Under the pieces are notes generated by a model that did not search any database, was not told the DNA's origin, and worked only from the letters and a program-made list of their open reading frames with translations. Both the position numbers and the translations under genes were made by a program. 64,000 nucleotides of DNA from Treponema sp. UBA4377 (GTDB lineage Bacteria > Spirochaetota > Spirochaetia > Treponematales > Treponemataceae): positions 31,967-95,966 of the forward strand of contig DGRX01000020.1 of assembly GCA_002391235.1 (NCBI GenBank), read 5' to 3'. Below are positions 7,442 to 17,020 of the stretch, piece after piece (position 1 is the stretch's first letter; every line of letters starts with the position of its first letter).

Positions 7442-8895
7442 TTCAAATGCAAGAGAACTTTGACGACAAGCTGCATGACGAGTGCGGCGTTTACGGCGTT
7501 TACATAAACAAGGGCGAGGACGGAAAGCTTCCCAAAGACCTTAATCCCGCCGCCACTTGCTACTTTGGCCTTTACTCCTTGCAGCACCGCGGACAGGAAT
7601 CCGCCGGAATCGCTGTCTACGACGGAACTGAAATCAAGGTAAAAAAAGACGTTGGCCTTGTGGGCGACGTTTTTAGCCAGGACGACATAAAAAATCTTTC
7701 GGGCTACGCGGCGGTAGGCCACGTGCGCTATTCCACCGCCGGCGGAAAAGGCGTGGAGAACGCGCAGCCGATGGTAAGCCAAATGAAGCTTGGAAGCGTG
7801 GCCGTCGCGCACAACGGACAGCTTGTAAACTACGAGCAGCTCCGCGAAATGCTTGAAGAAACAGGAAGCACTTTCAATTCCTCAAGCGACACGGAAGTCA
7901 TCGTAAAGCTCATCGCAAAAAGCTACAAAAAAGGCTTGGAGCGCGCGTTGACCGACACAATCCAAATGATTAAGGGCTCCTTCGCGCTTTGCGTCTTGAC
8001 CGAAAACGGTTTGGTCGGAGCGCGCGACCCAAACGGCATCCGGCCCCTTTGCCTTGGAAAGCTTGACGGCGGAAAGGGCTGGATTTTGTCCAGCGAGTCT
8101 TGCGCGATTGACGCTGTGAACGGAACTTTTGTCCGCGACATTCTTCCGGGCGAAATCGTAATCATAAACGACGACGGAGTTTTGTCGTTTGAGTTTGGAG
8201 AAAAAACTTCCAAGAGAAGCTGCATTTTTGAATACGTTTACTTCGCGCGTCCCGACACTGTCATGGACGGAATTTCTGTCGAGGAGGCGCGGCACAGAAT
8301 GGGCGCGACGCTCGCCAAGGAAAGCCCTGTAAAGGCCGACATCGTTGTCGGCGTTCCCGACAGCGGCTTAGGAGCGGCAATCGGCTACGCGCGCGCGGCT
8401 GGCATTCCGTATTCAAACGCGATTGTAAAGAACAAGTACATCGGCCGCACCTTCATCGCGCCGACGCAAAAAGAGCGCGAGAACATGGTTTACGTAAAGC
8501 TGAACGCGCTTAAGTCGGAGCTTGACGGAAAGAGCGTTGTCGTAATCGACGACTCAATCGTTCGCGGAACGACAAGCCGCCGCTTGATCCAAATCTTGCG
8601 CCGCGCGGGCGCCAAGGAAGTGCACTTTAGGGTTTCCAGTCCGCCGGTAAAATTTCCCTGCTACTTTGGAATCGACACGCCAAGCCGCGCCGAGCTTATT
8701 TCCAGCGCGCACGACGTTGACGAAATCCGCAAGGAAATCGGAGCGGATTCCTTGGCCTTTATTTCGGTCGAGGGAATGCTGGAGGCCTTGCGCTCGTGCA
8801 ACCCCGAAAACTTTGGCTACTGCAAGGGCTGCTTTACCGGCGAATATCCGATGAGCGTTCCCGGCGAGTTGAACGGAAAAAAAATTAGCGAATAG
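7438..8895 (+). CDS. purF: Amidophosphoribosyltransferase (Fe-S, propeptide type)
   Basis: PurF (485 residues) makes phosphoribosylamine from PRPP and glutamine, the first step of purine synthesis. The nucleophile of the glutaminase domain is C16 in ECGVYG, so a 15-residue propeptide must be removed. The PRPP loop VVVIDDSIVRGTTS lies near residue 370. Cysteines at 262, 408, 462 and 465 (the last two as C-x-x-C) match the [4Fe-4S] ligands of the Bacillus-type, oxygen-labile enzyme. That fits an anaerobe. The gene is coupled to purE by a 4-base overlap and followed after 9 bases by purM. Confidence 0.95.
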   Translation: MIQMQENFDDKLHDECGVYGVYINKGEDGKLPKDLNPAATCYFGLYSLQHRGQESAGIAVYDGTEIKVKKDVGLVGDVFSQDDIKNLSGYAAVGHVRYSTAGGKGVENAQPMVSQMKLGSVAVAHNGQLVNYEQLREMLEETGSTFNSSSDTEVIVKLIAKSYKKGLERALTDTIQMIKGSFALCVLTENGLVGARDPNGIRPLCLGKLDGGKGWILSSESCAIDAVNGTFVRDILPGEIVIINDDGVLSFEFGEKTSKRSCIFEYVYFARPDTVMDGISVEEARHRMGATLAKESPVKADIVVGVPDSGLGAAIGYARAAGIPYSNAIVKNKYIGRTFIAPTQKERENMVYVKLNALKSELDGKSVVVIDDSIVRGTTSRRLIQILRRAGAKEVHFRVSSPPVKFPCYFGIDTPSRAELISSAHDVDEIRKEIGADSLAFISVEGMLEALRSCNPENFGYCKGCFTGEYPMSVPGELNGKKISE

Positions 8896-8904
8896 GAGAA
8901 CAAT

Positions 8905-9996
8905 ATGGATTACAAAGAGTCTGGCGTTGACGTTGAGGAAGGATACCGCGCGGTAAGCGAGTATAAAAAATACGCGAAGCAAACGGCCATTCCCGGCTTG
9001 CTTTCAGACTTGGGAAGCTTTAACGGAATGTTCTCCGTTCCCAAGGGAATAAAAAATCCTGTCATGGTAAGCGGAACGGACGGCGTGGGCACAAAGCTTG
9101 ACATCGCCTTCCAAATGAAAAAATACGACACTGTCGGAATCGACTGCGTCGCCATGAGCGTGAACGACATTTTGTGCTCTGGCGTTCAAACCTTGTTCTT
9201 CTTGGATTACGTGGCCTGCGGAAAGCTTGAAGCCCCTGTCGCCGCCGAACTTGTAAAGGGCGTGGCGGAAGGCTGCCTTCAAACCGGCTGCGCCTTGCTT
9301 GGCGGCGAGACCGCCGAAATGCCCGGCTTTTACGATGTGGGTAAGTATGACCTTGCGGGCTTTGGAGTCGGCGTCGGCGACAAAAACGAAATGATTACCG
9401 GAAAGAATATCAAGGAAGGCGACACGCTTATCGGCCTTTCTTCTACCGGCGTCCACTCAAACGGTTTTTCTCTTGTCCGCCAGTTGGTCAAGGACTTTAA
9501 CGAGCCTTTTATATTGAACGGAAAGGAAACAGGAAAAACAATCGGCGAAGTATTGCTCACTCCGACGCGCATTTACGTGAAGCCTGTCATGCAGGTTCTT
9601 AAAAAATTCCGCAAGAGCGTCCACGGAATGGTGCACGTTACAGGCGGCGGCTTTTACGAAAACATTCCCCGAATGTATCCAAAGGCCGAGGCCGGACAAA
9701 AGCAGTTGATTTCCGTCATCAACCGCGGCTCTTGGGACATTCCGCCGGTCTTTGGCGAGCTGATAAAGCGCGGCGCCGACGTTGAGAAAGTTTACAACAC
9801 CTTCAACATGGGAATAGGCTTTGTTCTTGCCGTGGCCAACAAGGACGCGGACAAGATTGTCGAAATGTTCAACAAGAACGCAAGCCAATACTCAAAGCCC
9901 GGCATCCCGGACATGAAGGCCTACAAGATTGGCCGCGTGGCAAAAGCCGCCGGTCCCGTCGAAAGCCAAAAAGACGCTCTCTTGTTTGAGGACTAA
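8905..9996 (+). CDS. purM: Phosphoribosylformylglycinamidine cyclo-ligase (AIR synthetase)
   Basis: PurM (363 residues) closes FGAM to AIR with ATP. The family motifs are clear: SGTDGVGTKL near 57-66, a block ending VNDILCSG near 92, LLGGETAEMPGFY near 133-145 and STGVHSNGFSLVR near 176-188. The GGG of VTGGGFYENIPRM comes later. Length is normal. An RBS (TAGGAGA) lies just before the ATG, and purN starts three bases after the stop. Purine genes upstream and downstream confirm the assignment. Confidence 0.95.
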   Translation: MDYKESGVDVEEGYRAVSEYKKYAKQTAIPGLLSDLGSFNGMFSVPKGIKNPVMVSGTDGVGTKLDIAFQMKKYDTVGIDCVAMSVNDILCSGVQTLFFLDYVACGKLEAPVAAELVKGVAEGCLQTGCALLGGETAEMPGFYDVGKYDLAGFGVGVGDKNEMITGKNIKEGDTLIGLSSTGVHSNGFSLVRQLVKDFNEPFILNGKETGKTIGEVLLTPTRIYVKPVMQVLKKFRKSVHGMVHVTGGGFYENIPRMYPKAEAGQKQLISVINRGSWDIPPVFGELIKRGADVEKVYNTFNMGIGFVLAVANKDADKIVEMFNKNASQYSKPGIPDMKAYKIGRVAKAAGPVESQKDALLFED

Positions 9997-9999
9997 GAG

Positions 10000-10623
10000 A
10001 TGGCGGAAGTTAAGCGCGTCGCGGTCTTGGTGTCCGGCGGAGGAACGAATTTGCAGGCCTTGATTGACTACGAAAAGTCGGCGGCCGCTTGTCCTTACAA
10101 AATTGTTTTGGTTGTCTCTAACACAAAAAGCGCCTACGCCTTGGAGCGCGCCGCAGCGGCCGGGATTCCGACAGCGGTAAAAAGCCCGGTTAGCGTTTTG
10201 GGAAAGGAAAAAGCCGCCGCCACTAGCCGCGAAGAAAAAATGCTCGCAGTTAGCGACGCGACGCTGGAGGCGTGCAAGGAATATAAGGCCGACATAATCG
10301 TTTTGGCCGGCTACCTTAGCGTTTTGGCGGGCGCGATTGTGCAGGAATATTCTGGCCGCATAATCAACTTGCATCCGGCGCTCCTTCCAAAATTCGGCGG
10401 CGTGGGCATGTGGGGCGAAAACGTCCACAAGGCCGTTCTTGCCGCCGGCGAAAAGGAAAGCGGCTGCACGGTTCACTTGGTTGATTCAGGCTGCGACACC
10501 GGAAAAATTTTAGTCCAAAAGAAAGTCCCGGTTATGCCGGGCGACACTGTTGAAAGCCTTTACGCTCGCATCGCTCCCAAGGAGCACGAGGCGATTGTCG
10601 AAGGCCTTCTTTCGCTATGTTAA
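10000..10623 (+). CDS. purN: Phosphoribosylglycinamide formyltransferase
   Basis: PurN (207 residues) transfers a formyl group from 10-formyl-tetrahydrofolate to GAR. Motifs: LVSGGGTNLQALID near the N-terminus for phosphate binding, and INLHPALLPKF, which supplies catalytic N123 and H125. The block HLVDSGCDTGKIL carries the catalytic Asp. It closes the pur cluster, and its end overlaps the start of the following lipoprotein gene by 7 bases, so that unrelated gene may be co-transcribed. Confidence 0.94.
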   Translation: MAEVKRVAVLVSGGGTNLQALIDYEKSAAACPYKIVLVVSNTKSAYALERAAAAGIPTAVKSPVSVLGKEKAAATSREEKMLAVSDATLEACKEYKADIIVLAGYLSVLAGAIVQEYSGRIINLHPALLPKFGGVGMWGENVHKAVLAAGEKESGCTVHLVDSGCDTGKILVQKKVPVMPGDTVESLYARIAPKEHEAIVEGLLSLC

Positions 10624-11576
10624 CGAATATGAAAAGTTTTATGCATAAAAATGGCGGCGCCAGTTTCGCGCCGCGCGCGCTTCAAGCCGCGCTTGTAATT
10701 TCTGTCGCTTTGCTCGCTTCCTGCCGTTCCACCAAATTTGTGGACGAGCGGACGCAAATAATGAGCGACGGTTTGGAAATCAACGCAAGCGACGATTTCT
10801 TTAAGATTTACGACGTTGATTTTTCGGATCCGTCCGCTCAAAGCCAAGGGCAAAAGGCCGCGGACAAGGATATGGACGGCGAGTACATTTTTATGCGCAT
10901 GTATTATCCTGAGTACGACAACAAGGCTTCGAGCGTGAATATGCTGAAAAACCTTATAATCATGGCCGACCCAAATCCGGAGCTTGCGAGCCATTCTTCA
11001 ATCGGCTTTGGACTTGAGGACGACTTTTACGGCTTGACCTTGTATTCACGAAAGGACTTGAAAAAGGAAAGCTGCCTGTTTCCCGAAGAAAACTTGTACA
11101 TGAAGCTTTGCAATCCCTACAAGTCAACGCAGACAACGCTGGCGATAAAAGTCACGCCCGAAGAATACAAAGCCGCGAAAAAAATGCTGGAAAAAGACTT
11201 TGCCGAGCAAAAGGTAAAGTATTGGGCAACGAAAAATCTTGTTGTTGGAATCGACGGCTTTAAGCGCAAGAAATTGCCGCGCGAAAAATCCAAGTTGGGA
11301 GGCCGCGATTTAAAGAAGGGCTACATCAGTTCCACAAAAAAGCAAAAGCATTTTGTCTGCTCCACTTATTTGGCTTATGTCTTGCAGTCGTGCGTAAAGA
11401 AAATCGACGACTTCTTTAAGGCAAGGAACATTGCCTACGACAAAGTTTCGCCGACGGACTTGTATCATATTCCGGGCATTAAGGTTTTGTTCACTTCGAC
11501 TTGGGTGGATTACAAAATCGCGGCCAAGGAATTCGTTAACTCCAAGCCGCGTTTTTCAAAGTATCTTACTGATTAG
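10617..11576 (+). CDS. Lipoprotein with permuted papain-like (YiiX/NlpC-type) fold
   Basis: The 319-residue product has a signal with lipobox LLASC near residue 36. An in-frame ATG at 10629 is an alternative start, and neither start has a clear RBS. The mature part shows HSSIGFGL in the first half and FVCSTYLAYVLQ followed by SPTDLYHIPG in the second. This order (His before Cys, then a P-x-D-L-Y block) is seen in circularly permuted papain-like cysteine peptidases/amidases. It may act on cell-wall peptides or lipids in the envelope. The fold assignment rests on motifs only. The gene is translationally linked to purN. Confidence 0.55.
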   Translation: MLTNMKSFMHKNGGASFAPRALQAALVISVALLASCRSTKFVDERTQIMSDGLEINASDDFFKIYDVDFSDPSAQSQGQKAADKDMDGEYIFMRMYYPEYDNKASSVNMLKNLIIMADPNPELASHSSIGFGLEDDFYGLTLYSRKDLKKESCLFPEENLYMKLCNPYKSTQTTLAIKVTPEEYKAAKKMLEKDFAEQKVKYWATKNLVVGIDGFKRKKLPREKSKLGGRDLKKGYISSTKKQKHFVCSTYLAYVLQSCVKKIDDFFKARNIAYDKVSPTDLYHIPGIKVLFTSTWVDYKIAAKEFVNSKPRFSKYLTD

Positions 11577-12408
11577 GATAATCGTACTCAAAGTCTGACT
11601 GGCCGACCATTTCGTTTACGGTGTTGCCAAACTTTTGGGCGATGTTGTAAGTGGTTTGCTTGATTACGTTCTTTTTGTCGTCGTACTTGTAGAAGACTCT
11701 AGAGCGGCGCTTTCCGTCCGGTCCAAAAACGGCGTATTCGGTAAGAAGGCCTTCCGCGTTGTAGTTGTTTATCTCGCGGGCAATCTGTTCGTTCAATTGA
11801 TTGTATGAATTGATTTCCGTAAGCTTTCCGTCTGGGGCGTAAACGAAAATTTTCTTTATGTCCAGCGTTCCGTTTGAAAAATAAGAGCAGTTTTCGATTA
11901 ACTTTTGCTCGCTGTTGTACTTGTAGGTGTTTTTCCAAATCAAGTCGCCGCGGGAATTGTAGTAAGTTTCGTCAACTGTGTCCGTTCCCTCGTATTTGTA
12001 AATTGTCTTTCCAAGCAAGGCGCCTTTAGCGTCGTACTCGTTTTCTTCGCTTTTTTTTCCGTTCTTGTCAAAAACCGCGCTGACTTTCCAAAAGAGGTTT
12101 CCCTCTCCGTCGTAGCAGCTTTGCGAAGCGATTTGCTGGCCTGGGCCGTATTCGTAAACGATTTTGCTGGCCAGCTGGCCAGCGATTGAATATTCGGCGG
12201 ACTCGATTTCCAAGCCCGCGTCGTTGAAGCTGTGCTTGTATTTTACGGCCGGGGTTCTAAAATAGTCGCCGAACTTTGTGGTGATGGTGAATTCAGTCTG
12301 CGTGTAGCTTTTTGGCGCTCCGTTTGGCTTCATGAAAGGGGAATCGTCAAAAGCGAACGCGAAAAATCCCGCGGCAAAAACTAGGGCTGAAAGCAAAAGT
12401 TTTTTCAT
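11566..12408 (-). CDS. Exported YD-repeat-like protein
   Basis: The start at 12408 (MKKLLL) is chosen because GGAGAA lies at the right distance upstream; the longer ORF to 12426 lacks one. The 280-residue product has a clean signal peptide ending near FAFAF-DD. The mature part repeats short beta-rich units of about 20-22 residues with patterns such as YEYGPGQQIASQ, YKYEGTDTVDETYYNSRG and YKYNSEQKLIENCSYF. These resemble YD/RHS-type or MORN-like repeats. It probably forms an extended beta structure in the periplasm or at the surface. Its 3' end overlaps the convergent lipoprotein gene by 11 bases. Function unknown. Confidence 0.7.
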   Translation of the reverse strand: MKKLLLSALVFAAGFFAFAFDDSPFMKPNGAPKSYTQTEFTITTKFGDYFRTPAVKYKHSFNDAGLEIESAEYSIAGQLASKIVYEYGPGQQIASQSCYDGEGNLFWKVSAVFDKNGKKSEENEYDAKGALLGKTIYKYEGTDTVDETYYNSRGDLIWKNTYKYNSEQKLIENCSYFSNGTLDIKKIFVYAPDGKLTEINSYNQLNEQIAREINNYNAEGLLTEYAVFGPDGKRRSRVFYKYDDKKNVIKQTTYNIAQKFGNTVNEMVGQSDFEYDYPNQ

Positions 12409-12500
12409 ACGTTTCTCCAAAATCAACTTTATAATTGCCTTGATTATCGGCTAAAAACAGGAAAATTTCAAGGGGGGAATCGGACTTGGCTTGAAAATTC

Positions 12501-12529
12501 TTGATTTTTCCGCGGCAAACGGCTAGTAT
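12501..12529 (+). promoter_or_regulatory. Leaderless-type promoter of the AEC transporter gene
   Basis: TTGATT (12501-12506), 17 bases, TAGTAT (12524-12529), then six bases to the ATG at 12536. No Shine-Dalgarno sequence is present. Confidence 0.65.
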
Positions 12530-12535
12530 AAGGCC

Positions 12536-13579
12536 ATGTATTTGACAGTTGCCCGCCAGCTTGCGGTTATGGCGATTATCGTGATTGTAAGCTTTTCCTT
12601 TTCGCGCAAGAATGCTTTTGGAAAGGAAGCGTCGCAGTATTTGAGCCGCTTGCTTTTGTACGTAATAAATCCCTGCATGATTGTCTCAACTTTTGACGTG
12701 GAATATAGCGGCCAAAAGCTAAGGTCGCTGGGCCTTGCGATTGGGGTGAGCTTTGCCTTTCATCTTGCGATGATAGTTTTGGCCACGCTTTTGTTCGCGC
12801 GGAAAAAATCTTCGCAAGGCCAAGGTTCTTTGCAAGGCCAAAAATCCGGCCGAGTCGAAGATTGCTTGCAAGGCCAAAAATCCGGCCGCGACTCCCTTAG
12901 CAAAATCGCGATTGTTTTCACCAACTCCGGCTTTATCGGAATTCCGCTTATAAACGGCGTCTTTGGAAGCGAGGGCGTCTTTTTCCTTATGGGCTACATT
13001 TTAGTCTTTAACGTCTTGCTTTGGGTTTGGGGCGAATGGCTTATGACCGGAACGATGCGGCCGCTGAAGGTTCTGGCAAACCCAAACGTTTTGGCTTGCG
13101 GGGCCGGCCTGGCTGTTTTTTGCCTGCCGTTTAAAATGCCTTACGTAATCATCGAGCCTTTGAAAATGATCGGCGCTTGCAACGGCGCGGCCAGCATGAT
13201 TTTGCTTGGCCTTTTGTTCAGCGGCTTTGGCGGCGCTAAAGAAAAATCCGGGCAAGGTCAAGAACGCGCCGCGCCCGTAAAGACGTTCGCAAAGCCTTTG
13301 GCGCGCGACGTTTTTTTGCGCCTTGTCGTTTGCCCCTTGATTTTGCTTGGCGCGACGCTTTTTGCCATGCAAGCCTTTAGTTCGGTAAGCCAAATTCAAT
13401 TGATTATGAGCGTGCTCTTTATCGCGGCCGCTTGCCCGGTCGGCATGAGCGTTTCAAGTTTTGCGGTCGTATTCAAAAAGGACGCGGATTACGCAAGCCT
13501 TTTGGTGGCCGTCTCTAGCGCCGCCTGCGTCGTCACGATTCCGCTTTTGGTCGCGCTGTTGGAGCTATTCTTGCGCTAA
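12536..13579 (+). CDS. Auxin efflux carrier (AEC) family transporter
   Basis: The 347-residue inner-membrane protein has about ten hydrophobic segments in two groups split by a hydrophilic central loop. N-terminal motifs such as LLLYVINPCMIVSTF and FTNSGFIGIPLINGVFG are typical of the AEC (PF03547) family, whose bacterial members export or exchange organic acids such as malate. The substrate cannot be inferred. A cytoplasmic loop near residue 98-118 contains a duplicated 12-residue unit rich in Gln-Gly. Its 3' end overlaps the convergent uvrC gene by 15 bases. Confidence 0.85.
   Translation: MYLTVARQLAVMAIIVIVSFSFSRKNAFGKEASQYLSRLLLYVINPCMIVSTFDVEYSGQKLRSLGLAIGVSFAFHLAMIVLATLLFARKKSSQGQGSLQGQKSGRVEDCLQGQKSGRDSLSKIAIVFTNSGFIGIPLINGVFGSEGVFFLMGYILVFNVLLWVWGEWLMTGTMRPLKVLANPNVLACGAGLAVFCLPFKMPYVIIEPLKMIGACNGAASMILLGLLFSGFGGAKEKSGQGQERAAPVKTFAKPLARDVFLRLVVCPLILLGATLFAMQAFSSVSQIQLIMSVLFIAAACPVGMSVSSFAVVFKKDADYASLLVAVSSAACVVTIPLLVALLELFLR
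12831..12888 (+). repeat. 22-bp direct repeat, 36-bp period, inside the AEC gene
   Basis: Bases 12831-12852 recur exactly at 12867-12888. The 36-bp period keeps frame and duplicates a unit beginning LQGQKSGR in a loop between membrane segments. It is probably a recent slippage or duplication tolerated in a loop. Confidence 0.8.
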
Positions 13580-15493
13580 GTCGGCCAGGCTCGCGATCCA
13601 TTCGTTATGCGCCGCGATTTCCTTTGTGGTTCCGGCCTCTTTAAGCGACTGCATTTGCGCTTCTTTCTTTTGCTTGCGCTCTTTGCTTAGGCGGCGCGCT
13701 TGCATCAAAATTTCCGCGGCGGCAGGAGCCTTTATTCCAAGCGCTTGCGCGACGTCTGCCTCTTGGGCGGCGGCAAGCTTTTCTATCGTCATAAACTTTT
13801 GGGTCAAAATCCGCTCGCGCTTGGGACCGATTCCTGGCAATTGCGAAAACGCTGACACGACGTTTTCCTTTGTCCTAAGGCGCTGGTTTCGGCTGGTGGC
13901 AAAGCGGTGGGTTTCGTCGCGCACTCGCTGCAAAAGGCGAAGCGCGTCGCTGCGCTTTGGAAGCGTTATCGGCGTTGAGTCGCCTGGCTTGTAGATTTCT
14001 TCGTCGCGCTTGGCCAAGCCCGCCACCGGTATGTCCAAGTCCAGCGCCCGCAATACGCCTTCGACCGCGTTGACTTGCCCTATGCCGCCGTCTATCAATA
14101 TAAGGTCAGGCAGTTCCGTTCCTTCATTTAAAAGCCTTGTATAGCGGCGCGTCGCGGCCTCGCGCATTGAGGCAAAGTCGTCGATGATTCCGTTTGTCGT
14201 TTTTAGCCTAAAGTAGCGGTAATTTTTTTTGTCGGGGTTTCCGTTGTAAAAGCTGATTAGCGACGCGACTGGGAATTTTCCGCCGATGTGCGCGATGTCA
14301 AAGCCTTCTATTCTAACGGGAAGGTTTTTAAGGCCAAGCTGCTCCTTTAGTTCCTGCAAGGCTGGAACGTCTCCGCGCTCGCGCAGGCGGCGGATGATGT
14401 CTTCGTGGGCGTTTTGCTGAGCCATGTCCAAGGCGGCCTTGTGGCGCTTGAAATTTTCCATCGGCTCCGCCACCAAAACTATTTTTGTCGGGCTTTTGAA
14501 ATTTTCCTTTAGCCAGCGTTCCATAAAATCAAGGCCCTCTTGCGTCGGAACGTAAATCGCCGGCGGAAGGTCAGAGTCTTCGGTGTAATAGGCGTTGATG
14601 AATTCCGGCATAAGCTCTTCGTCTTCGTTAAGGCTTGTGACGCGGTAATTGTCGCGGCCTTGGACTTTTCCTTCGCGGATTTTAAGAACGGTGAAGCTGG
14701 CCAGTTCTCCTTCGCGCCAAAATGCGATGTAGTCCCGGTCTTCGGCCGAAAAGTCTTCGACAATGTTTTGGTTTTGCATTATCATCAAGGCCTTGAGGCC
14801 GTCGCGGATTCTGGCGGCTTTTTCAAAGTTGAGGGCGGCCGCGGCCTCCTTCATTTCCTTGGAAAGCTTTTCTTCGGTTTCCTTTCCTTTTCCCTCAAGC
14901 AGCTCTGAAATTTCTCCGATATAAGCATTGTAGGAGTCTTTGTCGATTTTTTTGCAGCAGGGCGCCTTGCAGCGGCCGATGTGGTAGTAAAGGCAAGGAT
15001 AGTCGCGCTCCTTAAACTGCTTGCAGTGGCGAAGCGGATACAGCTTGTACAAGGTGTCGATGAACGTGTCCAGCGCGGTGACGTCAGGAAACGGTCCAAA
15101 GTAAAGCGAGCCGTCCTGAATCATTTGCCGGGTCTTGAAGACGCGCGGAAAATTTTCGTTGGTCACGCGCAAGACAGGGTAGGACTTTCCGTCCTTTAGG
15201 TTTATGTTGTAGCGCGGCGAGTATTTTTTTATTAAATTGTTTTCCAGCAGGAACGCTTCGTATTCGTTCGCTGTTGTGATATACTCAATTGACTGGGCGC
15301 GGGAGATTAAAAGCCTTGTTTTTATGTCCTTGCTTCCGGAAAAATATGAGCTAAGGCGGTTCTTGAGATTTTTTGCCTTGCCGACGTAAATGACGGTTCC
15401 CTGCGGATTTCTCCACAAGTAAACTCCGCTGGAAGAGGGAGCCTTTAGCGCGGTTTGGTGTAATTTTTCTCGGTCCGAATTTGTTGAATTCAT
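13565..15493 (-). CDS. uvrC: Excinuclease ABC subunit C
   Basis: UvrC makes both incisions in nucleotide excision repair with UvrAB. The GIY-YIG nuclease domain is near the N-terminus (GVYLWR...VIYVGKAKNLKNRLSSYF), followed by a UVR motif near 210-240 and the RNase H-like UvrC domain (FDIAHIGGKFPVASL and LILIDGGIGQV). Two C-terminal helix-hairpin-helix motifs come last (LPGIGPKRERIL). I place the start at ATG 15493; an in-frame TTG at 15505 would add four residues. The gene lies head-to-head with the next gene (15509), only 15 bp apart, so each promoter must lie in the neighbour's 5' end. No uvrA/uvrB is in the window. Confidence 0.93.
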   Translation of the reverse strand: MNSTNSDREKLHQTALKAPSSSGVYLWRNPQGTVIYVGKAKNLKNRLSSYFSGSKDIKTRLLISRAQSIEYITTANEYEAFLLENNLIKKYSPRYNINLKDGKSYPVLRVTNENFPRVFKTRQMIQDGSLYFGPFPDVTALDTFIDTLYKLYPLRHCKQFKERDYPCLYYHIGRCKAPCCKKIDKDSYNAYIGEISELLEGKGKETEEKLSKEMKEAAAALNFEKAARIRDGLKALMIMQNQNIVEDFSAEDRDYIAFWREGELASFTVLKIREGKVQGRDNYRVTSLNEDEELMPEFINAYYTEDSDLPPAIYVPTQEGLDFMERWLKENFKSPTKIVLVAEPMENFKRHKAALDMAQQNAHEDIIRRLRERGDVPALQELKEQLGLKNLPVRIEGFDIAHIGGKFPVASLISFYNGNPDKKNYRYFRLKTTNGIIDDFASMREAATRRYTRLLNEGTELPDLILIDGGIGQVNAVEGVLRALDLDIPVAGLAKRDEEIYKPGDSTPITLPKRSDALRLLQRVRDETHRFATSRNQRLRTKENVVSAFSQLPGIGPKRERILTQKFMTIEKLAAAQEADVAQALGIKAPAAAEILMQARRLSKERKQKKEAQMQSLKEAGTTKEIAAHNEWIASLADLAQE

Positions 15494-15508
15494 AGTTGGG
15501 GACAAGCG

Positions 15509-17014
15509 ATGAACGCTGATAAAAAGATAATCATTTTTCTCTGCTTTTGTCTAGCCTTTTGGCTAATCTTGGGGTGGAATTGTTTTGCGGAAAGCAAAGC
15601 GATTGTGTTGGGCGGAAAAACCGGCTGGCCAGAGCTTTCTAGCAAGGAAGGCGTGACTTTTGGAACGGGCCGCTTTGGCTACGAGTCGCTGGAACTTTCG
15701 ACAAACGCGCGCTCGATTACCGGCGAAACCGACTTGCTTTTGGACTTTGAAACTTTTGACGACAAGAGCGGCCATTACGCCGCGCAAAGCAACTCGCTCT
15801 TGCGCTCGCCAAAATCTGTTATGGGCCATTATTCGGCCCTTAGCCGCGGAAACGGAAAGGGCTTGGTCTTGCGCGGAAACGCCGAAACGATTTTTGGCCG
15901 CTCGGGAGGAACGGGCTCTTGGACAATTGAGTTTTGGCTTTGCCCCGCCATCGCCGAAAACGGCGAAAAGGTTTTTGAATGGCACTCGTCAAGAATCGTC
16001 AACAACTACGTTTTGTTCCAAAGAATCGAAGCCTGCTTTTTCAACAACAGAATGCAGTGGAACTTTACCAACGTCTTTGACGGAATGACGGACAACAACG
16101 GCGAGGTCACGCTTTTAAGCTACTCGGCCTTGATTCCCAACAAGTGGAGCCACCACGAAATTTCCTACGACGAAGAGAGCGGCTTGCTTGAATGCAAAAT
16201 CGATTCCCGCGTCGAAGCCTTAAAGTACATCACTGAAGGCGGCCGCGAAGGAAATACGATCTACCAGCCGGTCTTGGGCGAGGTCGCTCCGATAAGCATC
16301 GCTCCGGCCTACACAGGCTGCGTTGACGACTTTAGAATTTTGTCAAAGGTCACCGACTCGTCCCAGCCGCAAAATTTAAATTACGACAAGTACAAGATTG
16401 ACGGCGGCCGCTTTGAAAGCATGCCGATTATGGTCACTCCCGGCTCCGTCATTAACAGCCTTGCGATTACCGACAACCAGCCTCCGCAAACGGAAATCCG
16501 CTACTACGTCCGCGCCGGCGACAACTTTTACAATTGGAACGATCCCAAGCTGGCGCCAAAATGGATCCGCGTAAAGAACGGCCAGCAAATCAAGGGCGTT
16601 CGCGGCCGCTACTTCCAAATCGCCGCCGACTTGTTCCCTGACGGAGCGGGCCGCCACACGCCGTCGGTTACGGAAATTAAAATCAATTACACGCAAGTGC
16701 CTCCGCCCACAGCGCCGTTTAGGGTAAAGGCTGTTCCCGGCGACGGAATGGTGGACTTGTCTTGGTCGTATTCAGTTGACGAAAACGCCGGCGGCTATTA
16801 TATTTTTTACGGAAACAGGCCCGGCGAGTATTTGGGAACCGACGCAGACCAAGGGCCGTCGCCGATTAAGGTTGACAACATCACGGCCTTTAGATTGACC
16901 GGATTAAGGAACGGGGCTATTTACTATTTTGCCGTTTCGACTTATTCTAAAGAAGAAGAGCAAATTAGCGGAAACCTTTCAAATGAGGCTGACGCTCGTC
17001 CTGGAAGGAGATAG
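15509..17014 (+). CDS. Exported LamG-like/fibronectin type III protein
   Basis: The 501-residue protein has a signal peptide of about 27 residues ending in CFA. Residues about 70-280 have the shape of a concanavalin-like LamG domain (GSWTIEFWLCPA and CVDDFRIL). Residues about 400-495 form an FN3 domain (PPTAPFRVKAVPGDGMVDLSWS through GAIYYFAVSTYS). Such proteins bind sugars or other surface ligands in the envelope. The gene is 6 bases upstream of the TPR gene, whose RBS lies in its last codons, so the two form an operon. A weak GGGG run lies before the ATG. Confidence 0.72.
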   Translation: MNADKKIIIFLCFCLAFWLILGWNCFAESKAIVLGGKTGWPELSSKEGVTFGTGRFGYESLELSTNARSITGETDLLLDFETFDDKSGHYAAQSNSLLRSPKSVMGHYSALSRGNGKGLVLRGNAETIFGRSGGTGSWTIEFWLCPAIAENGEKVFEWHSSRIVNNYVLFQRIEACFFNNRMQWNFTNVFDGMTDNNGEVTLLSYSALIPNKWSHHEISYDEESGLLECKIDSRVEALKYITEGGREGNTIYQPVLGEVAPISIAPAYTGCVDDFRILSKVTDSSQPQNLNYDKYKIDGGRFESMPIMVTPGSVINSLAITDNQPPQTEIRYYVRAGDNFYNWNDPKLAPKWIRVKNGQQIKGVRGRYFQIAADLFPDGAGRHTPSVTEIKINYTQVPPPTAPFRVKAVPGDGMVDLSWSYSVDENAGGYYIFYGNRPGEYLGTDADQGPSPIKVDNITAFRLTGLRNGAIYYFAVSTYSKEEEQISGNLSNEADARPGRR

Positions 17015-17020
17015 TTAAAA

